From an uncultured Mucispirillum sp. (GTDB taxonomy: Bacteria; Chrysiogenota; Deferribacteres; Deferribacterales; Mucispirillaceae), in NCBI GenBank assembly GCA_945947845.1, contig CAMEZN010000022.1, positions 1-10,962 of the forward strand: a stretch of 10,962 nt of DNA, written 5' to 3'. This document shows, piece after piece, positions 1-7,775 of this stretch. The notes below the pieces were generated by a model. The model was not told the origin of the DNA. It ran no database searches and saw only the letters and a program-made list of their open reading frames with translations. Position 1 is the stretch's first letter, and each line of letters starts with the position of its first letter. The translations under genes and the position numbers were made by a program.

Positions 1-103
1 CAAAAAATATTTCAAGTAGAACAATTGAACTAGGTATGAATAAATCAAGTGTTTCTTCTGCAAGTCTGCCTTTTGGCAGTGCTACTCGTATTCTGTTATT
101 CAT
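1..103 (-). CDS. hisG: ATP phosphoribosyltransferase, N-terminal fragment (runs off window)
   Basis: This is the start of HisG, the enzyme that condenses ATP with PRPP as the first committed step of histidine synthesis in the cytosol. Only about 34 codons lie in the window; the rest continues beyond base 1. Translation from the ATG at 103-101 gives MNNRIRVALPKGRLAEETLD, and the VALPKGRL stretch is the typical N-terminal strand and loop of HisG. The ATG overlaps the end of murA by 8 bases (ATGAATAA, the TAA being the murA stop), which implies translational coupling and a shared transcript with murA. No strong Shine-Dalgarno is seen in front of it. Short-form versus long-form HisG cannot be decided from this fragment. 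Confidence 0.85.
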   Translation of the reverse strand, partial: MNNRIRVALPKGRLAEETLDLFIPSSIVLLEIFF

Positions 104-1358
104 TATCTTCTGCCCTGATTATTTTTGCCCCAAGACTATTTAATTTTTTTTCAAACCCTTCATAGCCCCTGTCTAAATGGTATATTCTATGCACTGAGCT
201 TGTATGGTCTGCCATAAGTGCGGCTATAACTAAACCAGCACTTGCTCTTAAATCTGATGCCATAACAGGTGCTCCGCTAAATGATTGAACACCTTTCACA
301 ACAGCATTAGAATCATTTAGTGATATATCTGCACCCATTCGTTTAAGTTCTGGAACATGCATAAATCTATTTTCAAATATAGATTCATTAATTACTGATA
401 CACCATCACTTTTAAGCATTACTGCCATAAACTGAGCCTGCATATCTGTTGGAAATGCAGGGTATGGTGCTGTCTGCACATTTACTGCTTTTATTTTTCC
501 ATTCATTTTTGCATTTATTGTTTCATTATCAATAATATTTATTTCAAGCCCCGCAAGACGAAGTTTTTCTATTACAGCATCAAGTGCATAAACTGGACAT
601 TTTTTTAAAGTAATATCTCCACCAACACCAGCTACTGCACATAAAAAAGTGCCTGCTTCTATTCTGTCTGCCATAACTTCATGGTCTGCACTATGCAGCT
701 CTTTCACACCATGTATTATAATAGTATTTGTGCCGTCGCCTTCTATTTGTGCTCCCATTTTACGAAGAAAATCTGCTAAATCCTGCACTTCGGGCTCTTG
801 GGCAGCATTTTTTAAAATTGTTGTCCCTTCTGCCAATGATGCTGCCATCATAATATTTTCTGTTCCTGTAACTGTTACTTTATCAAATATTATTTCACAG
901 CCTGAAAGCTTACTGCATTCTGCAAAGATATAACCGTCTTTTACTTCTATTTTTGCACCCATTTTTTCAAGTGCTGCAATATGTAAATCAACTGGTCTTT
1001 CTCCTATTGCACAGCCACCGGGAAGCGATACTTTTGCTCTGCCTTTCTTTGCAAGTAAAGGACCTAAAACTAAAATAGACGCCCGCATTGTTTTTACAAG
1101 TTCATAAGGTGCTTCATAATCTTGTGTATTATTATTTGTTAAAACTGCACTGTTATTTTCAAAATTAGAATCTATCCCAACATTTTTAAGAAGCTTAAAC
1201 ATTGTTCTTATATCCCTTAATGCTGGAATATTACTTATATGATATGAGCCGGCTGCTAATATTGTTGCAGCTAAAATAGGAAGTGATGAATTTTTTGCTC
1301 CACTTATGATTACTTCACCATGTAATGATGGACAGCTTTCTATAATTAATTTTTCCAT
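96..1358 (-). CDS. murA: UDP-N-acetylglucosamine 1-carboxyvinyltransferase
   Basis: MurA transfers enolpyruvate from PEP to UDP-GlcNAc, the first committed cytosolic step of peptidoglycan synthesis. The protein has 420 residues, the usual length for the family, and looks intact. Visible signatures are the N-terminal GAKNSSLP with K22 and N23 (UDP-GlcNAc/PEP binding), the active-site loop PGGCAIGERPVDLH with C116 as the catalytic cysteine (the fosfomycin target in the family) and R121, and the APYPAFPTDMQAQFM segment near residue 298 holding the conserved catalytic aspartate region. The start ATG at 1358-1356 overlaps the prmC stop as TAATG, with an AAGGGG ribosome site upstream. It ends 8 bases inside hisG. 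An A8 run codes for FEKKL near the C terminus. Confidence 0.97.
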   Translation of the reverse strand: MEKLIIESCPSLHGEVIISGAKNSSLPILAATILAAGSYHISNIPALRDIRTMFKLLKNVGIDSNFENNSAVLTNNNTQDYEAPYELVKTMRASILVLGPLLAKKGRAKVSLPGGCAIGERPVDLHIAALEKMGAKIEVKDGYIFAECSKLSGCEIIFDKVTVTGTENIMMAASLAEGTTILKNAAQEPEVQDLADFLRKMGAQIEGDGTNTIIIHGVKELHSADHEVMADRIEAGTFLCAVAGVGGDITLKKCPVYALDAVIEKLRLAGLEINIIDNETINAKMNGKIKAVNVQTAPYPAFPTDMQAQFMAVMLKSDGVSVINESIFENRFMHVPELKRMGADISLNDSNAVVKGVQSFSGAPVMASDLRASAGLVIAALMADHTSSVHRIYHLDRGYEGFEKKLNSLGAKIIRAEDNE

Positions 1359-2182
1359 TAAATACCCCTTTTACTGTTTGTAACTACAATTACTCTGTCA
1401 TTACCGCTGTAATCTTTTATACACTCAGCATAAAGACTGCATGCAGCAGCATATTCAATAACACTATCAGCCTGATATGCACCTATCTCAAAAAATATTA
1501 CTCCGTTACTTTTACACAATATTTCAAAATTACTCAATATTTTTTTATAAAAAATAAGCCCATTATCTTCTGCAACTAAGGCATGATAAGGCTCTTTTTT
1601 GACTTCTTCCTGCAAAAAACCATACTCTTTTTCTGAAATATATGGCGGATTGCAGACTACTATATCATATTTTTTTTCAGTAGTATAGTTTAATATATCA
1701 TCACATATAAATTCTATATTTTTTTTAAGATTAAATTTTTCTGCATTATGCTTTGATACTTGTAATGCTTGACTGTCTATATCTAAAAGTGTCAGGAAAG
1801 AAATATTCAGCTCCTGCATAAGAGTTAACCCTATGGCTCCACTGCCAGAGCATATATCTATAAGTTCTATGTTATTAATATCTTTATATCTTTTAATTAC
1901 TTCTTCCACTAATATTTCAGTTTCTATTCTCGGTATAAGAGTATTATGGTTTACTATAAACTCCCTGCCGTAAAACTCCCTTCTGCCTGTAATATATGCA
2001 GCAGGCACTCTTTCTTCAAGAAGTGCTAATATATTTTCTGCCATTTTGTCATCTACTTCATAATTACAAGCATTTTTTGCCTGAGAATATTCAATATGCA
2101 GCATAAATGAAACTAAATCATAAATTTGGGAAATGGGCAGATTATATTTTTCCGCCCTTTGCATAAACCTGCTGACAATCAA
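1358..2182 (-). CDS. prmC: Peptide chain release factor N5-glutamine methyltransferase
   Basis: PrmC methylates the glutamine of the GGQ motif in release factors RF1 and RF2, using S-adenosylmethionine; its substrate RF1 is encoded directly upstream. Seen: a small N-terminal helical domain (about residues 1-75), the PR-x-ETE signature near residues 84-89, the SAM-binding DICSGSGAIGL (109-119) and the catalytic NPPY (178-181). The length of 274 residues is normal. The start is uncertain: the frame opens with TTG at 2182, two bases after the prfA stop, and an ATG follows at 2164. Neither has a strong ribosome site. The longer form is kept because it gives an N-terminal domain nearer the family length. 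The stop overlaps the murA start by one base. Confidence 0.93.
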   Translation of the reverse strand: MIVSRFMQRAEKYNLPISQIYDLVSFMLHIEYSQAKNACNYEVDDKMAENILALLEERVPAAYITGRREFYGREFIVNHNTLIPRIETEILVEEVIKRYKDINNIELIDICSGSGAIGLTLMQELNISFLTLLDIDSQALQVSKHNAEKFNLKKNIEFICDDILNYTTEKKYDIVVCNPPYISEKEYGFLQEEVKKEPYHALVAEDNGLIFYKKILSNFEILCKSNGVIFFEIGAYQADSVIEYAAACSLYAECIKDYSGNDRVIVVTNSKRGI

Positions 2183-2184
2183 TA

Positions 2185-3252
2185 CTATAAACCAGCACTT
2201 TTTAATCGTTCTGCTTGGTCATAAGCTGCCAATGCTTCTAAAATTTCTTCCAATTCTCCTTCCATAACTTTATCAAGACTGTATACTGTTAAATTAATTC
2301 TATGGTCTGTAAGCCTGTTTTGTGGGAAATTATATGTTCTTATCCTTTCAGAACGGTCTCCTGAACCAACTTGCAGTCTTCTTTCTTCTGAACGTTCAGT
2401 TTCTGCTTTTCTAATTTCTTCTTCTAAAAGCCTTGATTTTAATAACTTCATTGCTTTTTCTTTATTTTTTATCTGGCTTCTTTCGTCCTGACATGTTACC
2501 ACAATATTTGTAGGCAGGTGAGTTATCCTGACTGCTGAATCTGTTGTATTTACATGCTGCCCGCCAGCACCACCGGAACGATATACATCTATTCGCAAAT
2601 CTTTTGGCTCAATCTGCACTTCCACATCATCAGCTTCTGGGAGCACAGCAACAGTGCATGCAGATGTATGTATTCTGCCGGAAGACTCTGTATCTGGTAT
2701 CCTTTGAACTCTATGACCACCGCTTTCATATTTTAGCTTGCTGTATACAGATTTACCACGAATTGCTACAATGATTTCCTTATAACCGCCTACACCAGTT
2801 TCATTCATTTCCACAATCTCAAACTTCCATCTGTTAAGCTCAGCATATCTTGTATACATTCTAAAAAGATTAGCAGCAAAAAGAGATGCCTCATCACCAC
2901 CTGTGCCAGCCCTGATTTCAAGATATATGTTTTTATCTGCATAAGGGTCTTTTGGTAAAAGAAGAAGCTTTAATTCATGCTCCAAGGCAGGAATTGTTTC
3001 CTTTGCTTCCTCTATCTCCATTTCTGCAAGTTCTTTTAATTCTTTATCATCACCTTTTAATATTTCATGAGCATCTTCTACTGCCTGTTTTACTTCCTTT
3101 AACTTTAAAAAAGTTTCAACAATAGGCCGTTTTTCAGCATGTTCTTTTGAATATTTTGCAAAAGCTGCTTGGTCTTTTAATATTTCAGGGTCAGAAAGCA
3201 TTGCCGTTAATTCATCATATCTTTTAGCAACTTCCTCTAATTTATCATACAT
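2185..3252 (-). CDS. prfA: Peptide chain release factor 1
   Basis: RF1 recognises UAG and UAA stop codons in the ribosomal A site and triggers release of the finished peptide. The protein has 355 residues, standard for bacterial RF1. The GGQ catalytic motif is at residues 230-232 inside [18 protein letters not shown]. The stop-codon-reading tripeptide is P186-D187-T188 in [17 protein letters not shown]; PxT marks RF1, whereas RF2 has SPF. The N-terminal coiled region (1-100) is rich in E and K. The start ATG at 3252 is preceded by AGGAG. Eighteen bases separate it from the DUF1385 gene and two bases from the prmC frame, so it belongs to one operon with its own modifying methyltransferase. Confidence 0.98.
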   Translation of the reverse strand: MYDKLEEVAKRYDELTAMLSDPEILKDQAAFAKYSKEHAEKRPIVETFLKLKEVKQAVEDAHEILKGDDKELKELAEMEIEEAKETIPALEHELKLLLLPKDPYADKNIYLEIRAGTGGDEASLFAANLFRMYTRYAELNRWKFEIVEMNETGVGGYKEIIVAIRGKSVYSKLKYESGGHRVQRIPDTESSGRIHTSACTVAVLPEADDVEVQIEPKDLRIDVYRSGGAGGQHVNTTDSAVRITHLPTNIVVTCQDERSQIKNKEKAMKLLKSRLLEEEIRKAETERSEERRLQVGSGDRSERIRTYNFPQNRLTDHRINLTVYSLDKVMEGELEEILEALAAYDQAERLKSAGL

Positions 3253-3269
3253 CTTCTCTATCTCCTAAA

Positions 3270-4202
3270 TTAATTACAATACTCTACATTCTCTGGCTTT
3301 TTATATGTTTCATCATCATCTTTTCTTAAAGCTTCCTTAATAGATACAATAGCAACTTCAAGCATAGAATCATCTGGTTCCCTTGTTGTTATCCGTTGCA
3401 GCCAAAGCCCTGGTGCTATTAATATTTTAACAATAAAATTATCTGCATGCTTACCACTTAATTTAAGTATCTCATAACTAATACCAGCAATAAGTGGCAA
3501 AAATACAATCCTTGAACCAAGCTTAATTAAAAAATGAGAATCCTTTGGAATTAATGAAAATATAAATATAGATACTATCAATACAATAAGCAGAAAACTA
3601 GTGCCGCATCTTGGGTGAAATCTGCTCATTTTCCTTGCATTTTCAACTGTTAACTCCTGCCCTTTCTCATATGTAAAAATACATTTATGCTCTGCACCAT
3701 GATATGAAAATACCCGCTTTATATCCTTCATCTGCGATATAATAAATAAATAAAGCACAAAAAATACTATTCTTAAAACTCCATCAACCAGATTAAAAAC
3801 TAAAAAAGAATGTTCCACAATAGGAAATAATTTTTTTGAAAGCTCTGTAAGCTGCAATGGCAGATATAAAAATAATGCAATACCTAAAAGCAGCCCAAGT
3901 GCCATAGAAAAAAATGTTTCTAATTTAGAAGATTTACCGTCTTTTTCAAATTCATCTGGCATAGCTTTTTCTGCTGAAAAATTTAACGCTTTAATACCTA
4001 AAACTAATGCATCATATAAGCCTATTAAACCACGAAGAATTGGTTTTTTTAATATTTTATTAGAATCAAGCTTTATATCATCTCGTTTAACTGCAATTGA
4101 ACCGTCTGGCTGGCGGACAGCAATAACAAACTTACTAGGTGCTCTCATCATTACACCTTCAATTACGGCCTGTCCTCCTATACTTTTCTTTTCTTCACTC
4201 AT
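3270..4202 (-). CDS. DUF1385 (YqhQ-like) integral membrane protein
   Basis: Member of the DUF1385 family (YqhQ of Bacillus subtilis), annotated as a predicted metal-dependent membrane enzyme; the function is not established. Seen: the N-terminal family signature GGQAVIEGVMMR (residues 9-20), a central YHGAEHKCI (167-175) whose two histidines, glutamate and cysteine are suitable metal ligands, RFHPRCGTSF (194-203), and a C-terminal TREPDDSMLEVAI block. About four membrane segments lie near 98-116, 134-156, 202-219 and 231-246. The start was moved to the ATG at 4202: a GTG in frame 9 bases upstream lies within AAAGGTGA, which is the ribosome site for this ATG. It heads the operon DUF1385-prfA-prmC-murA-hisG, 18 bases before prfA. 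Confidence 0.9.
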   Translation of the reverse strand: MSEEKKSIGGQAVIEGVMMRAPSKFVIAVRQPDGSIAVKRDDIKLDSNKILKKPILRGLIGLYDALVLGIKALNFSAEKAMPDEFEKDGKSSKLETFFSMALGLLLGIALFLYLPLQLTELSKKLFPIVEHSFLVFNLVDGVLRIVFFVLYLFIISQMKDIKRVFSYHGAEHKCIFTYEKGQELTVENARKMSRFHPRCGTSFLLIVLIVSIFIFSLIPKDSHFLIKLGSRIVFLPLIAGISYEILKLSGKHADNFIVKILIAPGLWLQRITTREPDDSMLEVAIVSIKEALRKDDDETYKKPENVEYCN

Positions 4203-4301
4203 TATATTCACCTTTTTAATTTTAATATTAGTTTTTTATTACTTCTAATAAATTTTATATCCAATAATAGCTAATTTAATATAATAATAAATACATTTTT
4301 T

Positions 4302-4320
4302 AAAAAAAGACACTTTTTCT
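4302..4320 (-). terminator. Possible weak terminator after thyX
   Basis: On the minus strand AAAAAG (4309-4304 complement side) and CTTTTT flank a three-base loop, followed by two more T. The stem has a single G-C pair, so it would be a feeble terminator. It lies about 40 bases past the thyX stop in the 156-base AT-rich gap before the DUF1385 gene. That gap probably also holds the promoter of the DUF1385-prfA operon, but no convincing -35/-10 pair could be fixed. Confidence 0.22.
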
Positions 4321-4358
4321 TCAAGAATAATAATATGAAATGAATAAGATAAGCTAAG

Positions 4359-5075
4359 CTAATGTTTTTTTAGAGATGCGATACGCTTGCGAACAAGGGC
4401 TGCCTGACCACATGTAAACTTTCCTTCTGTGCAGCCTTTATTAACACAACCCGGACCTGCTTTTTCAAATATTGCTGGTGCAACAGCATAGCATAAAGCA
4501 AGCATTCTATCAGAAAGTTCTCTTATTTCCCATTGAGCCCTGTTACATGACCTTAATGCAAAAAAGTGCATAAGTTCTCTCGCATTCATTGTAACAATAA
4601 TCTTTGTCTCACACCCATTTGGCAGAACATATCTTGCATCTTCTGCTGGAATATTCAGTGCGGAAAGTTTATTATAACATTCTGCAATATGACTCATTGC
4701 ATTATTATAAATTTCCAAAGCTTCACTATTCTCTTTTATTGTATGTGGTATAATGTATGGAAATTCGCTGCCAGCTTTAACATAACGCTGAGATTTTTGA
4801 GAATAACTTGCAAGCCTGTGGCGAACAAGTTGATGAGTTAAGGCACGAGAAACACCCTCTATGCCAAAAGAAAACGACACATGCTCAAATACAGAAAAAT
4901 GACCCATACTAATTAATTTTTGTATAAACTCTGTCTGCTCTGCATTAGAAACTTTTTCCTGCAAATCAGAAAGCTCTGCACCAGAATAGCATAACTTTGC
5001 TGCAAGTGCTGCTATCATCTCAGGTTCTGCATTATGTTGCAGAAGTTCTACTTTTAACTCTGTATTTTTTTGCAT
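4359..5075 (-). CDS. thyX: FAD-dependent thymidylate synthase
   Basis: ThyX makes dTMP from dUMP using methylene-tetrahydrofolate, with reduced FAD as hydride carrier; it replaces the unrelated ThyA. The ThyX signature RHRLASYSQKSQR (residues 85-97) is present, as are GHFSVFEHVSFSF (58-70) and NARELMHFFALRSC followed by AQWEIRELS (164-188), the dUMP/FAD site region. The length of 238 residues is normal. The C-terminal tail contains a cysteine-rich GPGCVNKGCTEGKFTCG (207-223). The start ATG is supported by AAGGA upstream. It lies 74 bases after rpmE on the same strand, so it may share the rpmE transcript, although a small hairpin lies between them. Confidence 0.96.
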   Translation of the reverse strand: MQKNTELKVELLQHNAEPEMIAALAAKLCYSGAELSDLQEKVSNAEQTEFIQKLISMGHFSVFEHVSFSFGIEGVSRALTHQLVRHRLASYSQKSQRYVKAGSEFPYIIPHTIKENSEALEIYNNAMSHIAECYNKLSALNIPAEDARYVLPNGCETKIIVTMNARELMHFFALRSCNRAQWEIRELSDRMLALCYAVAPAIFEKAGPGCVNKGCTEGKFTCGQAALVRKRIASLKKH

Positions 5076-5111
5076 TTATTTTCCTTGCTTACTACTAATA
5101 CATAATATAAA

Positions 5112-5137
5112 TACAGCCTATAAAATTATAAGCTGTA
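5112..5137 (-). other. Small hairpin between rpmE and thyX
   Basis: TACAGC (5112-5117) and GCTGTA (5132-5137) form a 6-bp perfect inverted repeat, and an AT-only inner repeat extends the stem. On the minus strand it is followed by TTTATATTATG, not a clean U-run, so it is at most a weak or partial terminator that lowers thyX relative to rpmE. It could also be an RNA-processing site. Confidence 0.3.
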
Positions 5138-5149
5138 ATTATATAAAAA

Positions 5150-5380
5150 CTATTTTTTACCTTTTTTATCAGTTTGTTTTTGTGCCTGCTCATATTTGCG
5201 CATAAATTTTTCAACTCTGCCGGCAGTATCAACAAATTTTTGTTTACCAGTATAAAAAGGGTGGCAGTTTGAGCAAATTGCAATAGATGTTTTTGTAGTA
5301 GTAGAACGAGTTTTATGCTCTGCTCCGCAGGCACATTTAAATACTACTTCATGATAATCTGGGTGAATTCCTTCTTTCAT
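5150..5380 (-). CDS. rpmE: 50S ribosomal protein L31 (zinc-binding C+ type)
   Basis: L31 is a small protein of the large ribosomal subunit that bridges to the 30S head. The product has 76 residues starting [12 protein letters not shown]. Cysteines C16, C18, C36 and C39 (KCACG and [13 protein letters not shown]) are the four zinc ligands of the C+ form, which tends to be made under zinc-replete conditions; no zinc-free paralogue lies in this window. The tail is lysine-rich. The ribosome site AAGGAG (5395-5390) lies 9 bases before the ATG. A G+C-rich hairpin lies just upstream of it in the leader, and thyX follows 74 bases downstream. Confidence 0.97.
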   Translation of the reverse strand: MKEGIHPDYHEVVFKCACGAEHKTRSTTTKTSIAICSNCHPFYTGKQKFVDTAGRVEKFMRKYEQAQKQTDKKGKK

Positions 5381-5402
5381 TTTCAGGGCTCCTTAATATA
5401 TT

Positions 5403-5421
5403 TGACGGTTTCTGACCGTCA
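5403..5421 (-). promoter_or_regulatory. rpmE: Hairpin in the rpmE leader, candidate L31 regulatory element
   Basis: TGACGGT (5403-5409) and ACCGTCA (5415-5421) form a perfect 7-bp stem with a 5-base loop, conspicuous in an otherwise AT-only spacer. On the minus strand it is followed by AAATATATTAAGGAG, the rpmE ribosome site, and no U-run, so it does not look like a terminator for the upstream glycosylation operon. Leader RNAs that let L31 control its own synthesis are known in several phyla; this one is not recognised as any of them. A role here is inference. Confidence 0.45.
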
Positions 5422-5444
5422 TAGTCCTAATAAAATAGAAAATA

Positions 5445-5473
5445 CTTCTATCATATAATATAATAAATTTCAA
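5445..5473 (-). promoter_or_regulatory. rpmE: Candidate sigma-70-type promoter for rpmE
   Basis: On the minus strand TTGAAA (5473-5468) is followed after 17 bases by TAGAAG (5450-5445). The -35 box is good and the -10 box matches only four of six consensus positions. Transcription starting near 5438 would give a leader of about 58 bases that contains the 5403-5421 hairpin. It lies just past the end of the glycosylation operon. Confidence 0.3.
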
Positions 5474-5490
5474 GAGATTTTTTTGCATTA

Positions 5491-7329
5491 TCACTTTTCA
5501 CTGTTATTTGATATTATCTCACTATTATTTCTATTAGTAAGCATCATAATTAGCATAGGGAAAATAATTATCAAATAATATGTATACCTTGAATATACAA
5601 TCGGTCCTAATAAAACTGTAATCGTATATCCAAGCAATATTAAAAGCAGTAATACATTTCTATATTCCTTTTTATAAATAAAATAAATAAAAGTAAATAA
5701 AAATATATAAAAGTAAAAACTTTGATTATAAAAATAAAAAATAAAAAATGAAAAGTATCTATCATTGAGTACATTACCAACATCTTTATAAAATTGTTTA
5801 TTTTTCGTATCAATAATATCATCAACTTTTAAATTTAAACTTCCTACATTTACAATCCAAAGCGATGGATACCCATTCCATGTAATGTTACTAAACAAAT
5901 TCCATAGTGGTGCACTCATAAGTAAAACAGAATTTAAATAAGTATTTGGATAAGTAATACCTATTTTAAAATATTGAATAATACTATCTTTATTTAAAAA
6001 AACATCTGTTTGAAACCCATTTATTATAGGATCAGATAAATGAGATTGATATTCTGTTAAATTTTTAGAATTTATAACTGATTCTATGTACTCTTTATTC
6101 TCATCAGATAAAGTATCATACTGATATTTATATACTCTTGCAAGCTGCTGTGCTGGTAAAGATAAACTTGCTCTTTTATTTCCTTCACTGGCATGAGTAA
6201 CAAAAACCAAGATTTCATTGAAACTAATATATAATATGAAAATAATTGTAAAAATAAAAAATATTTGTTTTCTATAATTTTTTACCACTAATAAAAATAC
6301 AGGCAATATCATAAATAATGCATAAATCATATTATGCCTTAATAAACAAACTGTGATTGTTATTAAGAGATATTTGATAATAAATCTTTTGTTCTTAAAT
6401 AAATCAGGTGTATATATTAATATTAAAGTTTCTGTTAAAAAAATGATAAGCATAATAAAAAATAATATATCTTTTGCAATTACGATTGACCAAAGAGGAT
6501 GAATAGGAAATAATGCACAATACAATATTAATAAAATATAGATGATATCATTTATCTTAAATAAGTTATATATTTTATATAACATATATGCAAAAGCAAA
6601 AGATAAAGGAATCATTTGCATTAATAAAACATATAATGCCAAACTTAATATTCCATTATTCGTAAGCTTAAATATAAACATTGTAAAATAGTGTATTAAT
6701 GTAGATAAAACTGGATGATGACTACTAAATTGTCCTACAAATACCTGCAATATTTGATTTGATACATCATGAACAATATATCCAGGATATAATAAAATAA
6801 AATACGGAAGCCAGCATATTAATATAAAAAGCCATACTATATATAAAGAATTATATTTCTTTGGTATTATTACCTTATAACTAAATATATTGTTGAAATA
6901 ATATGGCACTCTATCATATATAAATAACACAAACCCAAAACATATAAACCAAAGAGAAGGAATATGTGATAAAGATTGAATAAAAGCCTGTAATGAAAAA
7001 TCAGGATATTTTCCACTTGCAGAACCCCACAAATCTTTACCAATAGCATTTCCTTCATAATAATAACTTAAAATTATTGTAAATGTTAAAAATAATCCTA
7101 AAATAGCACTTGTAATTATCAGTCTTCTATTTATACCACTCTTTAATAGATTTAATGTATAATCAATTAATAAATACACTGCTGCAATTACAAAAAGAAA
7201 TGTTATATTCACATAAAATTCTGACTCTATATGCTTTAATTTAAACAGATATTTTAATGAGTATAATGTATATATTGTTAAAATTATTTTTATAAATAAT
7301 AAGTAATTTGTTTTAAAAAATTCTTTCAT
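5491..7329 (-). CDS. Large polytopic membrane protein, DUF6020/GT-C-like; putative GtrX-type transferase
   Basis: A 612-residue, very hydrophobic protein with about 13-14 predicted membrane segments: roughly eleven up to residue 375, an extracytoplasmic loop of about 145 residues (380-525), and three more at the end. The sequence resembles the DUF6020 family: LLYPGYIVHDVSNQ with D188 in an early loop, SSHHPVLSTLIHY (202-214), an AKD at 285-287, RHN at 331-333 and SLPAQQLARVY (390-400). The layout (acidic residue in the first large loop, soluble domain near the C terminus) is that of GT-C glycosyltransferases using lipid-linked sugars. Its start overlaps the gtrA-like stop as ATGA. By position it would be the specificity-determining transferase of a Gtr module; substrate and acceptor are unknown. 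Very AT-rich, in places under 15% GC. Confidence 0.75.
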   Translation of the reverse strand: MKEFFKTNYLLFIKIILTIYTLYSLKYLFKLKHIESEFYVNITFLFVIAAVYLLIDYTLNLLKSGINRRLIITSAILGLFLTFTIILSYYYEGNAIGKDLWGSASGKYPDFSLQAFIQSLSHIPSLWFICFGFVLFIYDRVPYYFNNIFSYKVIIPKKYNSLYIVWLFILICWLPYFILLYPGYIVHDVSNQILQVFVGQFSSHHPVLSTLIHYFTMFIFKLTNNGILSLALYVLLMQMIPLSFAFAYMLYKIYNLFKINDIIYILLILYCALFPIHPLWSIVIAKDILFFIMLIIFLTETLILIYTPDLFKNKRFIIKYLLITITVCLLRHNMIYALFMILPVFLLVVKNYRKQIFFIFTIIFILYISFNEILVFVTHASEGNKRASLSLPAQQLARVYKYQYDTLSDENKEYIESVINSKNLTEYQSHLSDPIINGFQTDVFLNKDSIIQYFKIGITYPNTYLNSVLLMSAPLWNLFSNITWNGYPSLWIVNVGSLNLKVDDIIDTKNKQFYKDVGNVLNDRYFSFFIFYFYNQSFYFYIFLFTFIYFIYKKEYRNVLLLLILLGYTITVLLGPIVYSRYTYYLIIIFPMLIMMLTNRNNSEIISNNSEK

Positions 7330-7775
7330 TTTATATACTCCCCACTTTTAAATGTCCATATTTTTTGACCTGCAAAATTAATCAAGGTAAATAAGACTTG
7401 TGCAAATAATATGGCTATCTGCTCTATTACACTTATTGATAAACATGAATTCATTATTGAAAATAGATAGAGAAATAATCTATGAGTTAATGTAAAAGCT
7501 ATTAAATAACTGAATAAAATAACTGTAAAAAACTTTACCATTGATGAAAATATTTTACAGTTTGATAAGAAAGTAAACCTTCTGTTTAAGAAAAAACCAA
7601 GAACTGCTGCACTAAATGTGCCTGTAAATGAAGATACATAATACCCTGCATGCAGTAAATTATATATTGAATATGTTACAATCATTGCAAAAATAGTATT
7701 AAATAATCCTATTAATAAAAATATCATAAATTCTTTATTAAGAAAGAAAGTTATAATATTATTGATCAGCTTCAT
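7326..7775 (-). CDS. gtrA: GtrA-like flippase family membrane protein
   Basis: A 149-residue protein with four membrane segments (about 15-38, 46-64, 80-103 and 115-136), the size and topology of the GtrA/DPMS family. The family motif GFFLNRRFTF (60-69) after the second helix and NFAGQKIWTF (133-142) after the fourth are present. In phage and bacterial gtr clusters GtrA is thought to flip undecaprenyl-phosphate-sugar from the inner to the outer face of the cytoplasmic membrane. Here it sits between the GT2 enzyme, whose stop overlaps its ATG as TAATG, and the polytopic transferase candidate, whose ATG overlaps its TGA. An AAGGGA ribosome site lies within the end of the GT2 gene. The sugar cannot be read from the sequence. 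Confidence 0.85.
   Translation of the reverse strand: MKLINNIITFFLNKEFMIFLLIGLFNTIFAMIVTYSIYNLLHAGYYVSSFTGTFSAAVLGFFLNRRFTFLSNCKIFSSMVKFFTVILFSYLIAFTLTHRLFLYLFSIMNSCLSISVIEQIAILFAQVLFTLINFAGQKIWTFKSGEYIK

Noticed and set aside
144..151. A8 runs in murA (144-151) and prmC (1729-1736) as possible slippage switches.
   Set aside because: A/T runs of this length are expected in a low-GC genome, and both genes are housekeeping; switching murA off would be lethal.
649..933. Plus-strand open frames lying antisense to murA, and similarly within prfA, thyX, gtrB and the TPR gene.
   Set aside because: They are mirror frames of conserved genes, without ribosome sites or recognisable products.
2689..2697. 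RF1 recognition motif reads P-D-T instead of the E. coli P-A-T.
   Set aside because: The RF1 motif is P-x-T with a variable middle residue (Bacillus has P-E-T), so this is ordinary.
4203..4211. GTG start three codons upstream of the DUF1385 ATG.
   Set aside because: It lies inside AAAGGTGA, which fits well as the ribosome site of the ATG at 4202.
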